A stretch of DNA of 64,000 nucleotides, taken from assembly GCF_000312565.1 (NCBI RefSeq), contig NZ_CALW02000031.1:1-64000 (forward strand), written 5' to 3'. Under the pieces are notes generated by a model that had not been told where the DNA came from, did not search any database, and saw only the letters and a program-made list of their open reading frames with translations. Positions 44,869 through 54,682 of this stretch are shown here, in pieces; the first letter of the stretch is position 1, and every line of letters begins with the position of its first letter. Position numbers and translations under genes: made by a program. The stretch is from Bartonella rattaustraliani AUST/NH4. GTDB lineage: Bacteria; Pseudomonadota; Alphaproteobacteria; Rhizobiales; Rhizobiaceae.

Positions 44869-46490
44869 TGATGAATTCCCCTTTTTTTAAGAGAAAAGTC
44901 ACCTAAAACACTCCCAATATAGTTTTGAGGATTATACAAAATCTTAGCGGTTTCAGACATATAGTGGCTAACAGGACCCGCTACAATTGTTATAAGGAAG
45001 CACAAAGCAAGAAGCACAGCAATAGGTGCAAATTCAATTACCCGCACACGCGGAATCCTTCCTTCAAGAGAAACCCAAAACGTCCGAATTCCTGTTCGCA
45101 TCAAAGCGATTAAAGCGGAAAAACCGGATAGGGTAACAAAAATGAGAAAAAGCCAATCTTGGTAAACCGGTAGAAAAGCAGTCCCCTCCTCATGAGAGTG
45201 GTTTAAGATTGCCATAAACATTATAAATTTGGCAACAAAGCCCGAAAAGGGTGGAAGACCAATAATCAAAAGAGCACAGATAGCAAAACAAGTCCCAAGA
45301 ATTGCCAAAGTTACTGGTAAATAAATGGCAGCTTCATCATCTTCTTCCTCTTCATCATCACCATACACTTCCATTGTGACAGACAAAACATTCGCAGCCA
45401 CATCTTGACAGCGTTCCACCAGCTCCACCAAAAGAAAAAAAGCGCCAAGTGCCAAGGTTGAAGAAACAATATAAAAAAGTGCACCTGATATCAATTCTGT
45501 ATGACCAATCCCAATTGCTGCTAGCAATGTACCAGAAGAAACAAGAACGCTATAAACTGCCAAACGTACCAAAACTTGGCTCGCCAAAATCCCAATAAAA
45601 CCAAAAGCCATGGTGATAAGCCCACCATAAAACAAAACTGTATGACCAAAATGGCTAAAATGTCCACTTTCAGGACCAAACCATAACAATGTCAAACGTA
45701 AAATAACATAAATACCAACCTTGCTCAAAATTGCAAAAGCAGCCCCAACGGGCGCTGCAGCTACACTATAAGTTGGTATCAGCCAAAAATTCAGAGGCCA
45801 CATACCCGCTTTGAGTAAAAAAGTAATCCCCAAAAGCCCAGCACCTATTTCGAATAAAACAATATCCTCAGCCGCTATATGTCTTATTTTTACAGCTAAA
45901 TCAGCCATATTAAGAGTACCAACAACCCCATAAATGAGTGCAGCACCGACTAAGAAAAACAATGAAGCAACAAGGTTCACCACAACATAATGCAACCCTG
46001 CACGCACACGTAGCTGCCCAGAACCATGCAATGCAAGCCCGTAAGAAGCTGTTAACATCACTTCAAAAAATACAAATAAATTGAATAAATCACCCGTTAA
46101 AAAAGCACCATTTACTCCAACCATAAAAAATTGCATCAGTGATTGAAAATGGGGCCCCGCTTTATCCCAATGCGCGCGTGCAAACACCAACGCAGCAATG
46201 ATCAACAAACTGGAAAGCAAAAGCATCATAGCGCTGAGACGATCAAGGACCAAAACGATTGCGAAGGGAGAAGGCCAATTGCCAAGCTGATAAACATCCG
46301 AAACCGGAGCAACTTCAAGAGCACGCATAATCAATAAAACAGCAATCAAAACCAACAAGCCCGCAGAAGCAAAGCTTATGGAGGATTTCAGTTTTGCACG
46401 ACGTTCATCATAAAAAAGAAGGAGTGCCCCAGTACTTAACGGTAAAAGAATCGGCAAAATAAGAAGATGGTGCAAACAAGTTTCCATCAT
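44865..46490 (-). CDS. phaD: Monovalent cation/H+ antiporter subunit D
   Basis: A 541-residue NADH-quinone oxidoreductase chain M/N-like subunit with about 14 membrane helices. FEVMLTASYGLALHGSGQLR and HYVVVNLVASLFFLVGAALI are the antiporter-type core, FLLKAGMWPLNFWLIPTYSV is the proton channel lysine region, and GLPPFSGFVAKFIMFMAIL is the discontinuous helix. A DDEEEEDDEA acidic insert lies near 378. It should form, with PhaA, the ion-conducting part. Overlaps by 4 bp with phaC and phaE. Confidence 0.95.
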   Translation of the reverse strand: MMETCLHHLLILPILLPLSTGALLLFYDERRAKLKSSISFASAGLLVLIAVLLIMRALEVAPVSDVYQLGNWPSPFAIVLVLDRLSAMMLLLSSLLIIAALVFARAHWDKAGPHFQSLMQFFMVGVNGAFLTGDLFNLFVFFEVMLTASYGLALHGSGQLRVRAGLHYVVVNLVASLFFLVGAALIYGVVGTLNMADLAVKIRHIAAEDIVLFEIGAGLLGITFLLKAGMWPLNFWLIPTYSVAAAPVGAAFAILSKVGIYVILRLTLLWFGPESGHFSHFGHTVLFYGGLITMAFGFIGILASQVLVRLAVYSVLVSSGTLLAAIGIGHTELISGALFYIVSSTLALGAFFLLVELVERCQDVAANVLSVTMEVYGDDEEEEDDEAAIYLPVTLAILGTCFAICALLIIGLPPFSGFVAKFIMFMAILNHSHEEGTAFLPVYQDWLFLIFVTLSGFSALIALMRTGIRTFWVSLEGRIPRVRVIEFAPIAVLLALCFLITIVAGPVSHYMSETAKILYNPQNYIGSVLGDFSLKKRGIHQ

Positions 46491-46828
46491 TGTACCTCAC
46501 GTCCATCAACATGATCTGAACCTGTTAATCCGCGTGAAGCCAAAAGGATAACCAAAAAGAGAGCTGTCGTTGCAAAACCAATCACAATTGCTGTCAAAAC
46601 CAAAGCCTGTGGAAGAGGATCGACGTAATTCTCAGGATTGATAACCGTGGAGGGATCAACAATCGGTGCAGCATTACTACGCGGTCTACTCATTGAAAAT
46701 ATAAAAAGATTGACACCATAGGAAATCAAAGACAAACCAAGAATGATTTGAAAAGTTCGTGGACGTAAAATGAGCCAAATGCCCGATCCAACCAAAATAC
46801 CAATCCCTAAAGAAAGAATAATTTCCAT
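46487..46828 (-). CDS. phaC: Monovalent cation/H+ antiporter subunit C
   Basis: A 113-residue NuoK-like subunit with three helices: IILSLGIGILVGSGIWLILR; TFQIILGLSLISYGVNLFIF (the NuoK signature GxxLxSxGxNL); and QALVLTAIVIGFATTALFLV. Its start shares one base with the phaA stop (TAATG), and it overlaps phaD by 4 bp. Note that phaC here means antiporter subunit C, not polyhydroxyalkanoate synthase. Confidence 0.94.
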   Translation of the reverse strand: MEIILSLGIGILVGSGIWLILRPRTFQIILGLSLISYGVNLFIFSMSRPRSNAAPIVDPSTVINPENYVDPLPQALVLTAIVIGFATTALFLVILLASRGLTGSDHVDGREVQ

Positions 46829-49749
46829 TAATTTTCCTTCTCTTCCAAAAGAGGTTTCTTACCAATTCGGTAACTACGAATTGACTGGTGTGCAAGGGCA
46901 ATTAAAATGAGAACAGTCGCTCCTAATACAAGAGAAAATACGCCAAAATCAAATAAAAAGGCGGAGGCTATAGGAACCTTTCCAATCAACGGAAGATGAA
47001 TATATTGAAAAAAGGATGTTAAAAAAGGAGCGCCAAAAAACCAAGCCCCTGCTCCCGTTGTAACCGATAACAATAATCCAAACCCCATCCAACGTAAAGG
47101 TAAAACCCTCAAATGGCTTTCCACCCAACGAATATCACGTGCAAGATATTGCAAAATAAAGCCTATTGCTAAAGTTACACCACCGACAAACCCGCCTCCT
47201 GGAAGATCATGCCCGCGTATAAAAAGATAAATCGAAAAAGCAATAATCACTGAAAAAAGCCACCCCATAATGACAGAAGGAACAGTAAGATAATTTAAGA
47301 CTGTATCCCCCACATCCCTATCAGGTTGTGCCATATCAAAAGCTTTCTGAACACGTTGTTGAAAAGGCGCCTCAATACTTTCAGGCGCAGGACGAAACCG
47401 TCGCAAAAGAGCAAAAACAGTGAGAGAAACAACCACCAAAACAACAATTTCTCCCATAGTATCAAAACCACGGAAATCAACCAACAAAACATTCACAACA
47501 TTGCGACCACCAGCATCGCTGTAAGAATTTTTTAGAAAAAAATCGGAAACTGTTGTCCCTTGAGGGCGTGTCATCATCGCAAAAGAAAGCCACGCAACAC
47601 CAACACCACCCACAAAAGCGATAAAGAAATCACGAATGCGACGCAAACGTACAGAAAAACACACAGACATTGAAGCAGGACTATACAAACGCTTGGGCAA
47701 CCACCGTAAACCAAGTAATAATAAGACGATTGTCACCACTTCAACAACCAACTGTGTTATTGCCAAATCGGGTGCAGAAAGCCATAAAAAGGTTGCACAA
47801 GTCATCAAACCAGCGCCTCCTAAAAGCATAAGTGATGCAAGACGATGAAACTTTGCTTGCCAAGCAACAAGAAGCGCACACACTCCACCCACCAACCAAA
47901 GAGCAAGAAAAGGAATATCAAGTGGAAAAAGCGGTAATGGGCCCACCGAAATAAAACCATCATACCAAAGCAAAAGACCAACAAAGGCAAAACACAAGAC
48001 AAAAATCCAACGCAATTGTATTTGCAAACGGCGTGTTGACAAAAAAGACTCCAAAGCACGTGCCCATTTCCAAGAAATAATCACGAGAATACGTTCAAAA
48101 ATACGTGCTCCTTTCAAATGACGAAAAAAAGGAGGACCATCATCACAAGATAAAAAATAACGATGTCCGACAGCATAAAGAAAACCACCCCCCAATAAAG
48201 CCGCCAAACTCATCATTAATGGGGTTGTAAAGCCATGCCAAACAACCAAGCTATAGGAAATTGTCATCGGCCCTAAAACAGAGACAACGGCATTATCTAA
48301 AATAGGTCCTATTGTTAAATTAGGAAAAATACCAACTGCTAAGCAAATAAACACCAAAAATTCCATTGGTAAACGCATAAAATGCGGTGGTTCATGCGGA
48401 GTTTTAGGTAAGTTAACAGGTTTTTGTCCTAAAAAAACACCATGAATAAAACGTATAGAATAAATCACACTAAAGAGACTTGCCAGCGTTGCCACATAAG
48501 GTGCAATCCAATCAAGCCATGACTCCATATGCGTTTCAACCGCTTCAGCAAAAAACATCTCTTTCGATAAAAAACCATTCAACAAAGGAACACCAGCCAT
48601 CGCTGCACTCGCTACTAAAGCAAGCGTTGCCGTAATAGGCATAGAACGATAAAGACCTGTTAGCTTACGCATATCACGCGTTCCTGTCTCATGATCAATA
48701 ATGCCCGCAGCCATAAATAAAGAGGCTTTAAAAGTAGCATGATTAGCCATATGAAAGATCGCTGCCACACAAGCAAGGGAACTCCCAAGACTTAAAAGCG
48801 TGGTAATCAACCCAAGATGACTAATCGTTGAATAAGCAAGAAGTCCTTTCAAATCTTGCTGAAACATAGAAAAATAAGCACCAAGTAACAGGGTTGAGAG
48901 TCCTGAAAAGCCAACCAACCAAAACCAAGATTCTGTTCCAGAGAGAACGGGCCATAAACGAACAAGCAAAAATAGCCCTGTTTTTACCATTGTTGCTGAA
49001 TGCAAATAAGACGATACAGGTGTTGGTGCAGCCATTGCACCAGGCAACCAAAAATGAAAAGGAAACTGCGCACTTTTTGTCAATCCTCCCAATAAAATAC
49101 AAATAAGGATAGGACTATAAAGAGGACTTGACCGAATGATATTCCCTGACTGCAATACCTTATCCAAATCAAAACTGCCAACAGTGTATCCAATCAATAA
49201 AATCCCGATAAAAAGAACAAAACCACCAAAACCTGTGATTGTTAAAGCCATTCGTGCACCATCACGCGCACCTGCATTACGGTACCAATAGCCAATCAAC
49301 AAAAAAGAAAAAATGCTAGTGAGTTCCCAAAAAACAACCAAAAAGATGAGATTTCCAGATAAAACAATCCCTGTCATTGAACCCATAAAGGCGAGAAAAA
49401 AAGAAAAAAACCGCGGCACAGAATCCGATGGGTCCATATAATAACGTGCATAGACAACAACAAGCAGCCCAATTCCTGTAATGAGTAAACAAAAAAGCCA
49501 TGCAAGACCATCCATACGCAAGACCAAATCAACGCCCCACTCTGAAAGCCATGGTATATCTAAACGCACGATGTGGTTTTCGCGAACTGCTGGATAAAGC
49601 GTTATTGTAAAAAGAAGAGCGAAAAGTGCAAGAGCTCCAGCAAGCCACGCTTCATTATTTTTTGCTGTCGAACGAAAAAAACCAATAACAGCACTTCCAC
49701 AAAAGGGAAGCAAAACGAGCAACATCAACATTGCTTCCCGTGTTGTCAT
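46828..49749 (-). CDS. phaA: Monovalent cation/H+ antiporter subunit A (fused A/B)
   Basis: A 973-residue membrane protein combining the NuoL-like MrpA part with an MrpB-type C-terminal domain, as in rhizobial PhaAB. Marks: VVFWELTSIFSFLLIGYWYR (about 140-159), ALTITGFGGFVLFIGILLIG, SAQFPFHFWLPGAMAAPTPV with the functional Lys and His, SYLHSATMVKTGLFLLVRLW, GVPLLNGFLSKEMFFAEAVE, then MrpA C-terminal VNVLLVDFRGFDTMGEIVVL and the B-type GHDLPGGGFVGGVTLAIGFI (about 865-884). The complex exports K+ (or Na+) against H+ and supports alkaline pH adaptation. First gene of the operon; its promoter should be in 49750-49989. Confidence 0.95.
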   Translation of the reverse strand: MTTREAMLMLLVLLPFCGSAVIGFFRSTAKNNEAWLAGALALFALLFTITLYPAVRENHIVRLDIPWLSEWGVDLVLRMDGLAWLFCLLITGIGLLVVVYARYYMDPSDSVPRFFSFFLAFMGSMTGIVLSGNLIFLVVFWELTSIFSFLLIGYWYRNAGARDGARMALTITGFGGFVLFIGILLIGYTVGSFDLDKVLQSGNIIRSSPLYSPILICILLGGLTKSAQFPFHFWLPGAMAAPTPVSSYLHSATMVKTGLFLLVRLWPVLSGTESWFWLVGFSGLSTLLLGAYFSMFQQDLKGLLAYSTISHLGLITTLLSLGSSLACVAAIFHMANHATFKASLFMAAGIIDHETGTRDMRKLTGLYRSMPITATLALVASAAMAGVPLLNGFLSKEMFFAEAVETHMESWLDWIAPYVATLASLFSVIYSIRFIHGVFLGQKPVNLPKTPHEPPHFMRLPMEFLVFICLAVGIFPNLTIGPILDNAVVSVLGPMTISYSLVVWHGFTTPLMMSLAALLGGGFLYAVGHRYFLSCDDGPPFFRHLKGARIFERILVIISWKWARALESFLSTRRLQIQLRWIFVLCFAFVGLLLWYDGFISVGPLPLFPLDIPFLALWLVGGVCALLVAWQAKFHRLASLMLLGGAGLMTCATFLWLSAPDLAITQLVVEVVTIVLLLLGLRWLPKRLYSPASMSVCFSVRLRRIRDFFIAFVGGVGVAWLSFAMMTRPQGTTVSDFFLKNSYSDAGGRNVVNVLLVDFRGFDTMGEIVVLVVVSLTVFALLRRFRPAPESIEAPFQQRVQKAFDMAQPDRDVGDTVLNYLTVPSVIMGWLFSVIIAFSIYLFIRGHDLPGGGFVGGVTLAIGFILQYLARDIRWVESHLRVLPLRWMGFGLLLSVTTGAGAWFFGAPFLTSFFQYIHLPLIGKVPIASAFLFDFGVFSLVLGATVLILIALAHQSIRSYRIGKKPLLEEKEN

Positions 49750-49989
49750 TCTTCAAACTCCATACTGCCCTTCAATATTTTGTCATCGACAAAATCAAAT
49801 TGATATTGCCCCCCTATCTTGTACTTAACGATAATAAAATTTAATAAAACTTAAAAGCATTTAAATTTTTCAAAAAACAATTGCTGCACCCCAAATGATA
49901 CAGCATTGAAGTTTCCTTTTTATTTTAAAAACAATAATGCCCACGACAAGGTTTGAAAGAATTTTTTTTACATTTAAAAATGTCTACCC

Positions 49990-50466
49990 TTAAAAAAAGC
50001 GTGAAAGACACTGCTTACGCGGTCCATGAAAAGGCTGATAACTATTATCATTTTGATTGTAAGAACGATAACGCCTGCGACAAGATTCAATATGTTGTTT
50101 GATCATCCATGGCTTCTTTCCTTCTAAAGAAGAGGTTGAAAGCACCCCTTTCTCACTGGATACAACTCTCAATGGCGTATGCTTCGTGTTTAAATGCGAG
50201 GCTGTAACGAAAGCTGCTTCAGGATACCACCAATTATCTCCATATTTACGATAACCAGGTCGATAATTATGATAACCCTTAAAACCATTCAGTTCTCTAC
50301 GTCCCGTCACAATCAAAGGGACCGCATTCTCCTGAACAGAAGCTTGAGGAACCGCTTTCGCTTTAGCGTCACTTCTATTTTGCGAAAAATCAACAATATT
50401 GGTTGTTATAATAAAGAAACTGCCAACACATATAAGAAGCAAAACATAATATAAATTTTTTTTCAT
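49990..50466 (-). CDS. BA14K-like secreted protein
   Basis: A 158-residue exported protein. Residues 1-26 form a signal (KKNLYYVLLLICVGSFFIIT); the middle is Ala-, Val- and Ser-rich. The C-terminus (IESCRRRYRSYNQNDNSYQP, then FHGPRKQC) is the BA14K motif HxxWCxxRYRSYxxxDNxYQPxxGPRRQC of a Brucella immunoreactive protein family. Here the usual Trp-Cys reads Ser-Cys. The start at 50466 (MKKN) gives the better signal; ATG at 50472 adds two residues. Function is unknown; it is probably envelope-associated, and some members bind sugars. Confidence 0.82.
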   Translation of the reverse strand: MKKNLYYVLLLICVGSFFIITTNIVDFSQNRSDAKAKAVPQASVQENAVPLIVTGRRELNGFKGYHNYRPGYRKYGDNWWYPEAAFVTASHLNTKHTPLRVVSSEKGVLSTSSLEGKKPWMIKQHIESCRRRYRSYNQNDNSYQPFHGPRKQCLSRFF

Positions 50467-50626
50467 ACACATAACGCAAACTCAAAATATCAAAACAAAA
50501 CGCAGTTACAGAAAGCCTTATCCACCATAAAACAGAAACAAATTCTTTTTTTTGAGACATTCTGTTACTCTTTGCATTAAACGTAAATCTTAAGAATAAG
50601 ATCCTTCAAAAGAGAATGGGTAAATA

Positions 50627-51724
50627 ATGATAAAAACTCCCTATTATCTTATAGATAAATCTAAGCTCATAAAAAATATGGAAATGGTTGCTCGCTTACG
50701 CGAAATATCTGGTGCAAAAATTTTGCTTGCTTTGAAATGTTTTGCCACATGGAGCGTTTTTGACTTTATGTCTGAGTTTATGGATGGCACCACATCATCC
50801 TCTCTCTATGAACTGCGATTGGGAAGAGAAAAATTTGGTAAAGAAACCCATGCCTATTCGGTCGCTTGGGCAGATCATGAAATTGATGAAGCCTGTGGTT
50901 ATGCCGATAAAATAATTTTTAATTCCATTCAACAACTTCAGCGTTTTGCTGATGCAACAAAAAACATTAAACGAGGTTTAAGATTAAATCCAGGAATCAG
51001 TGCTTCCCATTTTGACCTTGCAAACCCTTCTCGCCCCTTTAGCCGTTTGGGTGAAATCAATCCAAGTGCCATAAAAGAAGTTTTGCCCCTTATAAATGGT
51101 TTGATGATTCATAACAATTGCGAAAATGCTGATTTTGATCTCTTCAATCAAATGCTCAAAAATATAGAAGAAAAATTTTCAGAACTTTTTTCTGCAATTG
51201 ACTGGGTAAGTCTTGGTGGCGGAATTCATTTCACAGCTGAAAATTATCCTCTAGAAGCTTTTGCCAAACGCTTAAAAGATTTTTCAAAAACCCATAGAGT
51301 CACCGTTTTTCTGGAACCAGGAGAGGCTGCCATTACAAAAAGCACCACGCTGGAGGTAAGTGTTCTTGATACATTGTATAATGAAAAAAACCTTGCTATC
51401 GTTGACAGTTCCATTGAAGCACATATGCTTGATCTTCTTATTTATCGCGAAAATGCAAAATTAGAAACAAAACAAGGACGTCATGAAATTATGGTCTGTG
51501 GAAAATCGTGCCTTGCTGGCGATGTTTTTGGCACATTTCAATTTCCCAAGCCCCTCCAAATAGGTGACAGACTATCTTTTCAAGATGCTGCCGGCTATAC
51601 AATGGTGAAAAAGAATTGGTTTAATGGCGTTGCAATGCCTGCTATTGTTATTAAAGAACTTGATGGTACCCTAAAAATTCAACGACAATTTAGCTATCAT
51701 GACTACAAAAGTAGTCTTTCATAA
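50627..51724 (+). CDS. nspC: Carboxynorspermidine/carboxyspermidine decarboxylase
   Basis: A 365-residue fold-III PLP decarboxylase that removes CO2 from carboxy(nor)spermidine. PLP lysine K37 in LLALKCFATW, SSLYELRLGREKFGKETHAY, GLRLNPGISASHFDLANPSR, MIHNNCENADFDLFNQML, GGGIHFTAENYPLEAFAKRL, EPGEAAITKSTTLEVSVLD and the catalytic Cys region CGKSCLAGDVFGTFQF. It forms a two-gene unit with the dehydrogenase 55 bp downstream. This aspartate-semialdehyde-based route makes spermidine or norspermidine without S-adenosylmethionine decarboxylase. AAAAGAGAATGGGTAAATA precedes the ATG. Confidence 0.93.
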   Translation: MIKTPYYLIDKSKLIKNMEMVARLREISGAKILLALKCFATWSVFDFMSEFMDGTTSSSLYELRLGREKFGKETHAYSVAWADHEIDEACGYADKIIFNSIQQLQRFADATKNIKRGLRLNPGISASHFDLANPSRPFSRLGEINPSAIKEVLPLINGLMIHNNCENADFDLFNQMLKNIEEKFSELFSAIDWVSLGGGIHFTAENYPLEAFAKRLKDFSKTHRVTVFLEPGEAAITKSTTLEVSVLDTLYNEKNLAIVDSSIEAHMLDLLIYRENAKLETKQGRHEIMVCGKSCLAGDVFGTFQFPKPLQIGDRLSFQDAAGYTMVKKNWFNGVAMPAIVIKELDGTLKIQRQFSYHDYKSSLS

Positions 51725-51779
51725 AAAAGCCGTTTTAAAAATCATCTGGAACAGTCTTAAAGAAGGAGATCAACACACA

Positions 51780-53018
51780 ATGAAGAAAAACATCCTCATT
51801 ATTGGTGCTGGAGGTGTTGCACAAGTTGTTGCGCATAAATGTGCTCAAAACAATGATATTCTCGGTGAAATCCATATTGCTTCACGAACGCTCAAAAAAT
51901 GTGAAGCCATCATTGCTTCCATTAAAGAAAAAAACACAATGAAAGAACAAGGTGTTTTTATCGGACATACACTTGATGCAATGAATGTCGAAGAAACTGT
52001 GAAACTCATAAAAAAAACAAAATGTGAAATCGTCATCAATGTTGGGTCGGCTTTTCTTAATATGTCTGTTCTTTCAGCTTGTATCGAAACAAAATGCGCT
52101 TATATCGATACTGCAATTCATGAAGACCCTTTGAAAATTTGTGAAACACCTCCCTGGTATGGCAATTATGAATGGCCCCGCCGTCAAGAATGTGAAAAAG
52201 CTAGTATAACCGCTATTTTGGGTGCTGGCTTTGATCCAGGTGTTGTCAATGCTTATGCAGCATTAGCCCATAAACACTATTTTGATACGATTACCGATAT
52301 TGATATTATTGACATTAATGCCGGAAGCCATGGACGTTGGTTTGCCACCAATTTTGATCCAGAAATTAACTTTCGCGAATTTACAGGGCAGGTATGGTCT
52401 TGGCAAAATAAGCAATGGGTTTCCAATAAAATGTTTGAAGTGAGTCATGAATGGGACCTCCCCGTTGTGGGAAAACAAAAAGCCTACATGACAGGACATG
52501 ATGAAATTCATTCATTATCCAAAAATCTTGATGTAAAAAATATCCGTTTCTGGATGGGATTTAGTGAACGTTATATCACTGTTTTCACTGTTTTAAAAAA
52601 TCTTGGTCTCTTATCAGAACAACCCATTAAAACAGCGGAAGGACAAGAGGTTGTTCCTTTAAAAGTTGTCAAAGCTGTCTTACCTGACCCATCTTCTTTA
52701 GCACCCGAATACACAGGAAAAACATGTATTGGAAACCTTATCAAAGGCGAAAAAGATGGAAAACCAAGAGAAGTCTTTATCTATAATATAACCGATCACA
52801 AACAAGCTTTTAATGAAACCGGCGCACAAGGAATTTCCTATACTGCGGGTGTCCCAGCCGCCGCCACCGCCCTTCTTATTGCCACCGGTGAATGGGATGT
52901 TAAAACGATGGTCAATGTTGAAGAATTACCACCGCATCCTTTCTTGAAATCTCTCGATAATATGGGACTTCCTACTTATATAAGAGAACAACAAGAAGAG
53001 AAAAAACTACAGTTTTAA
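51780..53018 (+). CDS. Carboxynorspermidine/carboxyspermidine synthase (dehydrogenase)
   Basis: A 412-residue saccharopine dehydrogenase family enzyme. NAD(P)-binding LIIGAGGVAQVVAHKCAQNN (residues 6-25), INVGSAFLNMSVLSACIETK, YIDTAIHEDP, GAGFDPGVVNAYAALAHKHY, DINAGSHGRWFATNFDPEIN, and SYTAGVPAAATALLIATGEW near the end. It reductively condenses a diamine with aspartate semialdehyde to carboxyspermidine or carboxynorspermidine; the adjacent decarboxylase completes the route. I start at 51780, where AGAAGGAGAT is a strong ribosome site; the frame extends back to 51699 without one. A terminator follows. Confidence 0.92.
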   Translation: MKKNILIIGAGGVAQVVAHKCAQNNDILGEIHIASRTLKKCEAIIASIKEKNTMKEQGVFIGHTLDAMNVEETVKLIKKTKCEIVINVGSAFLNMSVLSACIETKCAYIDTAIHEDPLKICETPPWYGNYEWPRRQECEKASITAILGAGFDPGVVNAYAALAHKHYFDTITDIDIIDINAGSHGRWFATNFDPEINFREFTGQVWSWQNKQWVSNKMFEVSHEWDLPVVGKQKAYMTGHDEIHSLSKNLDVKNIRFWMGFSERYITVFTVLKNLGLLSEQPIKTAEGQEVVPLKVVKAVLPDPSSLAPEYTGKTCIGNLIKGEKDGKPREVFIYNITDHKQAFNETGAQGISYTAGVPAAATALLIATGEWDVKTMVNVEELPPHPFLKSLDNMGLPTYIREQQEEKKLQF

Positions 53019-53073
53019 CCCATTCTTCATGGGCTAAAAATATTCTTACATACCAGCAATAAAGAAAGAAAAG

Positions 53074-53097
53074 CCACCCTTCTAAGGGTGGTTTTTT
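53074..53097 (+). terminator. Rho-independent terminator after the polyamine genes
   Basis: A stem CCACCCT/AGGGTGG with a 4-base loop, followed by six T. It lies 56 bp after the dehydrogenase stop and before the convergent lpd gene. A-rich sequence on the other side could let it also act for leftward transcripts from lpd. Confidence 0.88.
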
Positions 53098-53243
53098 AAG
53101 ACACAAAGATAAAAGAACAACTTTAAATTTAAAAACGTAAAAACACCTTATTTAGAGACCAAAATAAAACAGCAAAAAATATCTTGTGCTTTTTCAAAAG
53201 GTGCAAAACCGGCACTTTGAGATATTTAATATACATAAAAACT

Positions 53244-54650
53244 TTAGATATGAAGTGGCTTTGCAAAGGTTGCTAAAGCTGCTTCTCGCACTGCTTCTGA
53301 TAAAGTAGGATGCGCATGGCAACAACGCCCCAAATCTTCTGATGAACCACCAAATTCCATTAAAACCGCAATTTCATGGATCATTTCACCAGCACCAAAT
53401 CCCAGGATATGCCCTCCTAAAACTCGATCTGTCTTTTTATCAGCAAGAATTTTAACAAATCCATCACTTTTTTGCATTGCCCGTGCACGACCATTCGCCA
53501 TAAAAGGAAACTTTCCAACAGTATAATCAACACCGGCAGCTTTGAGTTCTTCTTCTGTTTTTCCGACACTAGCAATTTCCGGCTGTGTGTAAACAACACT
53601 AGGGATGACATTAAAATTAACATGGCCTTTTTGACCAGCCAAAATTTCTGCGACAGCAACACCTTCCTCTTCTGCCTTATGCGCTAACATTGGCCCTTTC
53701 ACGACATCACCAATTGCATAAATTCCTGGAACATTGGTCTGCCAATGTGCATCAATGGCAATAAAGCCACGTTCATCCAATGCAACACCAACCTCTTCCA
53801 AACCAAGACCCTCTGTATAAGGAAAACGTCCTGTTGCAATAAGCACAACATCAGCCTCTAAAGTTTCAGATGCACCGTCTTTAACACCTTCAAAAACCAC
53901 CTGCGCTTTTGAGCCAGATTGCGTAATGGCTGTTACTTTTGTACTAATCTTATATTCAATCCCCTGTTTTTCCATTATTTTTTGAAACTGCCGTGAAACT
54001 TCACCATCCATTGATCCCAAAACTTTATCAAGATATTCAATAATGGTGACTTTAGCACCTAAACGACTCCAAACAGAACCAAGCTCTGAACCAATGACTC
54101 CAGCACCAACGACAATCATACGCGCTGGCACTTTTTCAAGAGCAAGTGCACCCGTAGAAGAAACAATCATTTTTTCATCAATTTCAACATCCACACCAGG
54201 AATGCCAGCACTTCCTGAACCGGTAGCAATAATAATATTTTTTGTTTCTACGGTTTGTGAATTCCCATCCCTCGCCACAATTTCAATTTTACCTGCGCTT
54301 AAAATTTTTGCTGTACCAAAAAAAGTGTCAATTTTATTCTTCTTCATCAAAAAAGAAACACCACTTGTATTGGCTGTCACAACAGCTTTTTTATGCGCCA
54401 TCATCTGCTCAAGATTAAGCTTAGATTTTGTGATAGAAATACCAAGTGTTTCAAAACCATGCTGTGTTTCAGCAAAAACTTCCGAAGCATGTAATAACGC
54501 TTTCGATGGAATACAGCCAACATTAAGACATGTACCACCGAGAGTCATTCTCTTCTCAATAATTGCTGTTTTAAGCCCCAATTGTGCCGCCTTTATTGCT
54601 GCAACATAACCACCTGGACCCGCGCCAATCACCACCACATCATAAGACAT
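53244..54650 (-). CDS. lpd: Dihydrolipoyl dehydrogenase (E3)
   Basis: A 468-residue flavoprotein disulfide reductase. FAD-binding VVVIGAGPGGYVAAIKAAQL (residues 5-24), redox-active C41-x4-C46 in GGTCLNVGCIPSK, NAD-binding VVGAGVIGSELGSVWSRLGA, second FAD motif GIYAIGDVVKGPMLAHKAEE, and the active-site His-Glu pair in CHAHPTLSEAVREA. It reoxidises lipoyl groups in the 2-oxoglutarate dehydrogenase complex, and perhaps the pyruvate complex too. Last gene of the leftward sucAB-lpd set; 32 bp follow sucB. Confidence 0.97.
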   Translation of the reverse strand: MSYDVVVIGAGPGGYVAAIKAAQLGLKTAIIEKRMTLGGTCLNVGCIPSKALLHASEVFAETQHGFETLGISITKSKLNLEQMMAHKKAVVTANTSGVSFLMKKNKIDTFFGTAKILSAGKIEIVARDGNSQTVETKNIIIATGSGSAGIPGVDVEIDEKMIVSSTGALALEKVPARMIVVGAGVIGSELGSVWSRLGAKVTIIEYLDKVLGSMDGEVSRQFQKIMEKQGIEYKISTKVTAITQSGSKAQVVFEGVKDGASETLEADVVLIATGRFPYTEGLGLEEVGVALDERGFIAIDAHWQTNVPGIYAIGDVVKGPMLAHKAEEEGVAVAEILAGQKGHVNFNVIPSVVYTQPEIASVGKTEEELKAAGVDYTVGKFPFMANGRARAMQKSDGFVKILADKKTDRVLGGHILGFGAGEMIHEIAVLMEFGGSSEDLGRCCHAHPTLSEAVREAALATFAKPLHI

Positions 54651-54682
54651 CCGCTTTTCCTTTCATCCTGAAAATTGTACTT

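Noticed and set aside
54043-54609. A 188-codon plus-strand frame opposite lpd
   Set aside because: Antisense of a strongly conserved lpd gene; codon pattern of lpd explains the absence of stops.
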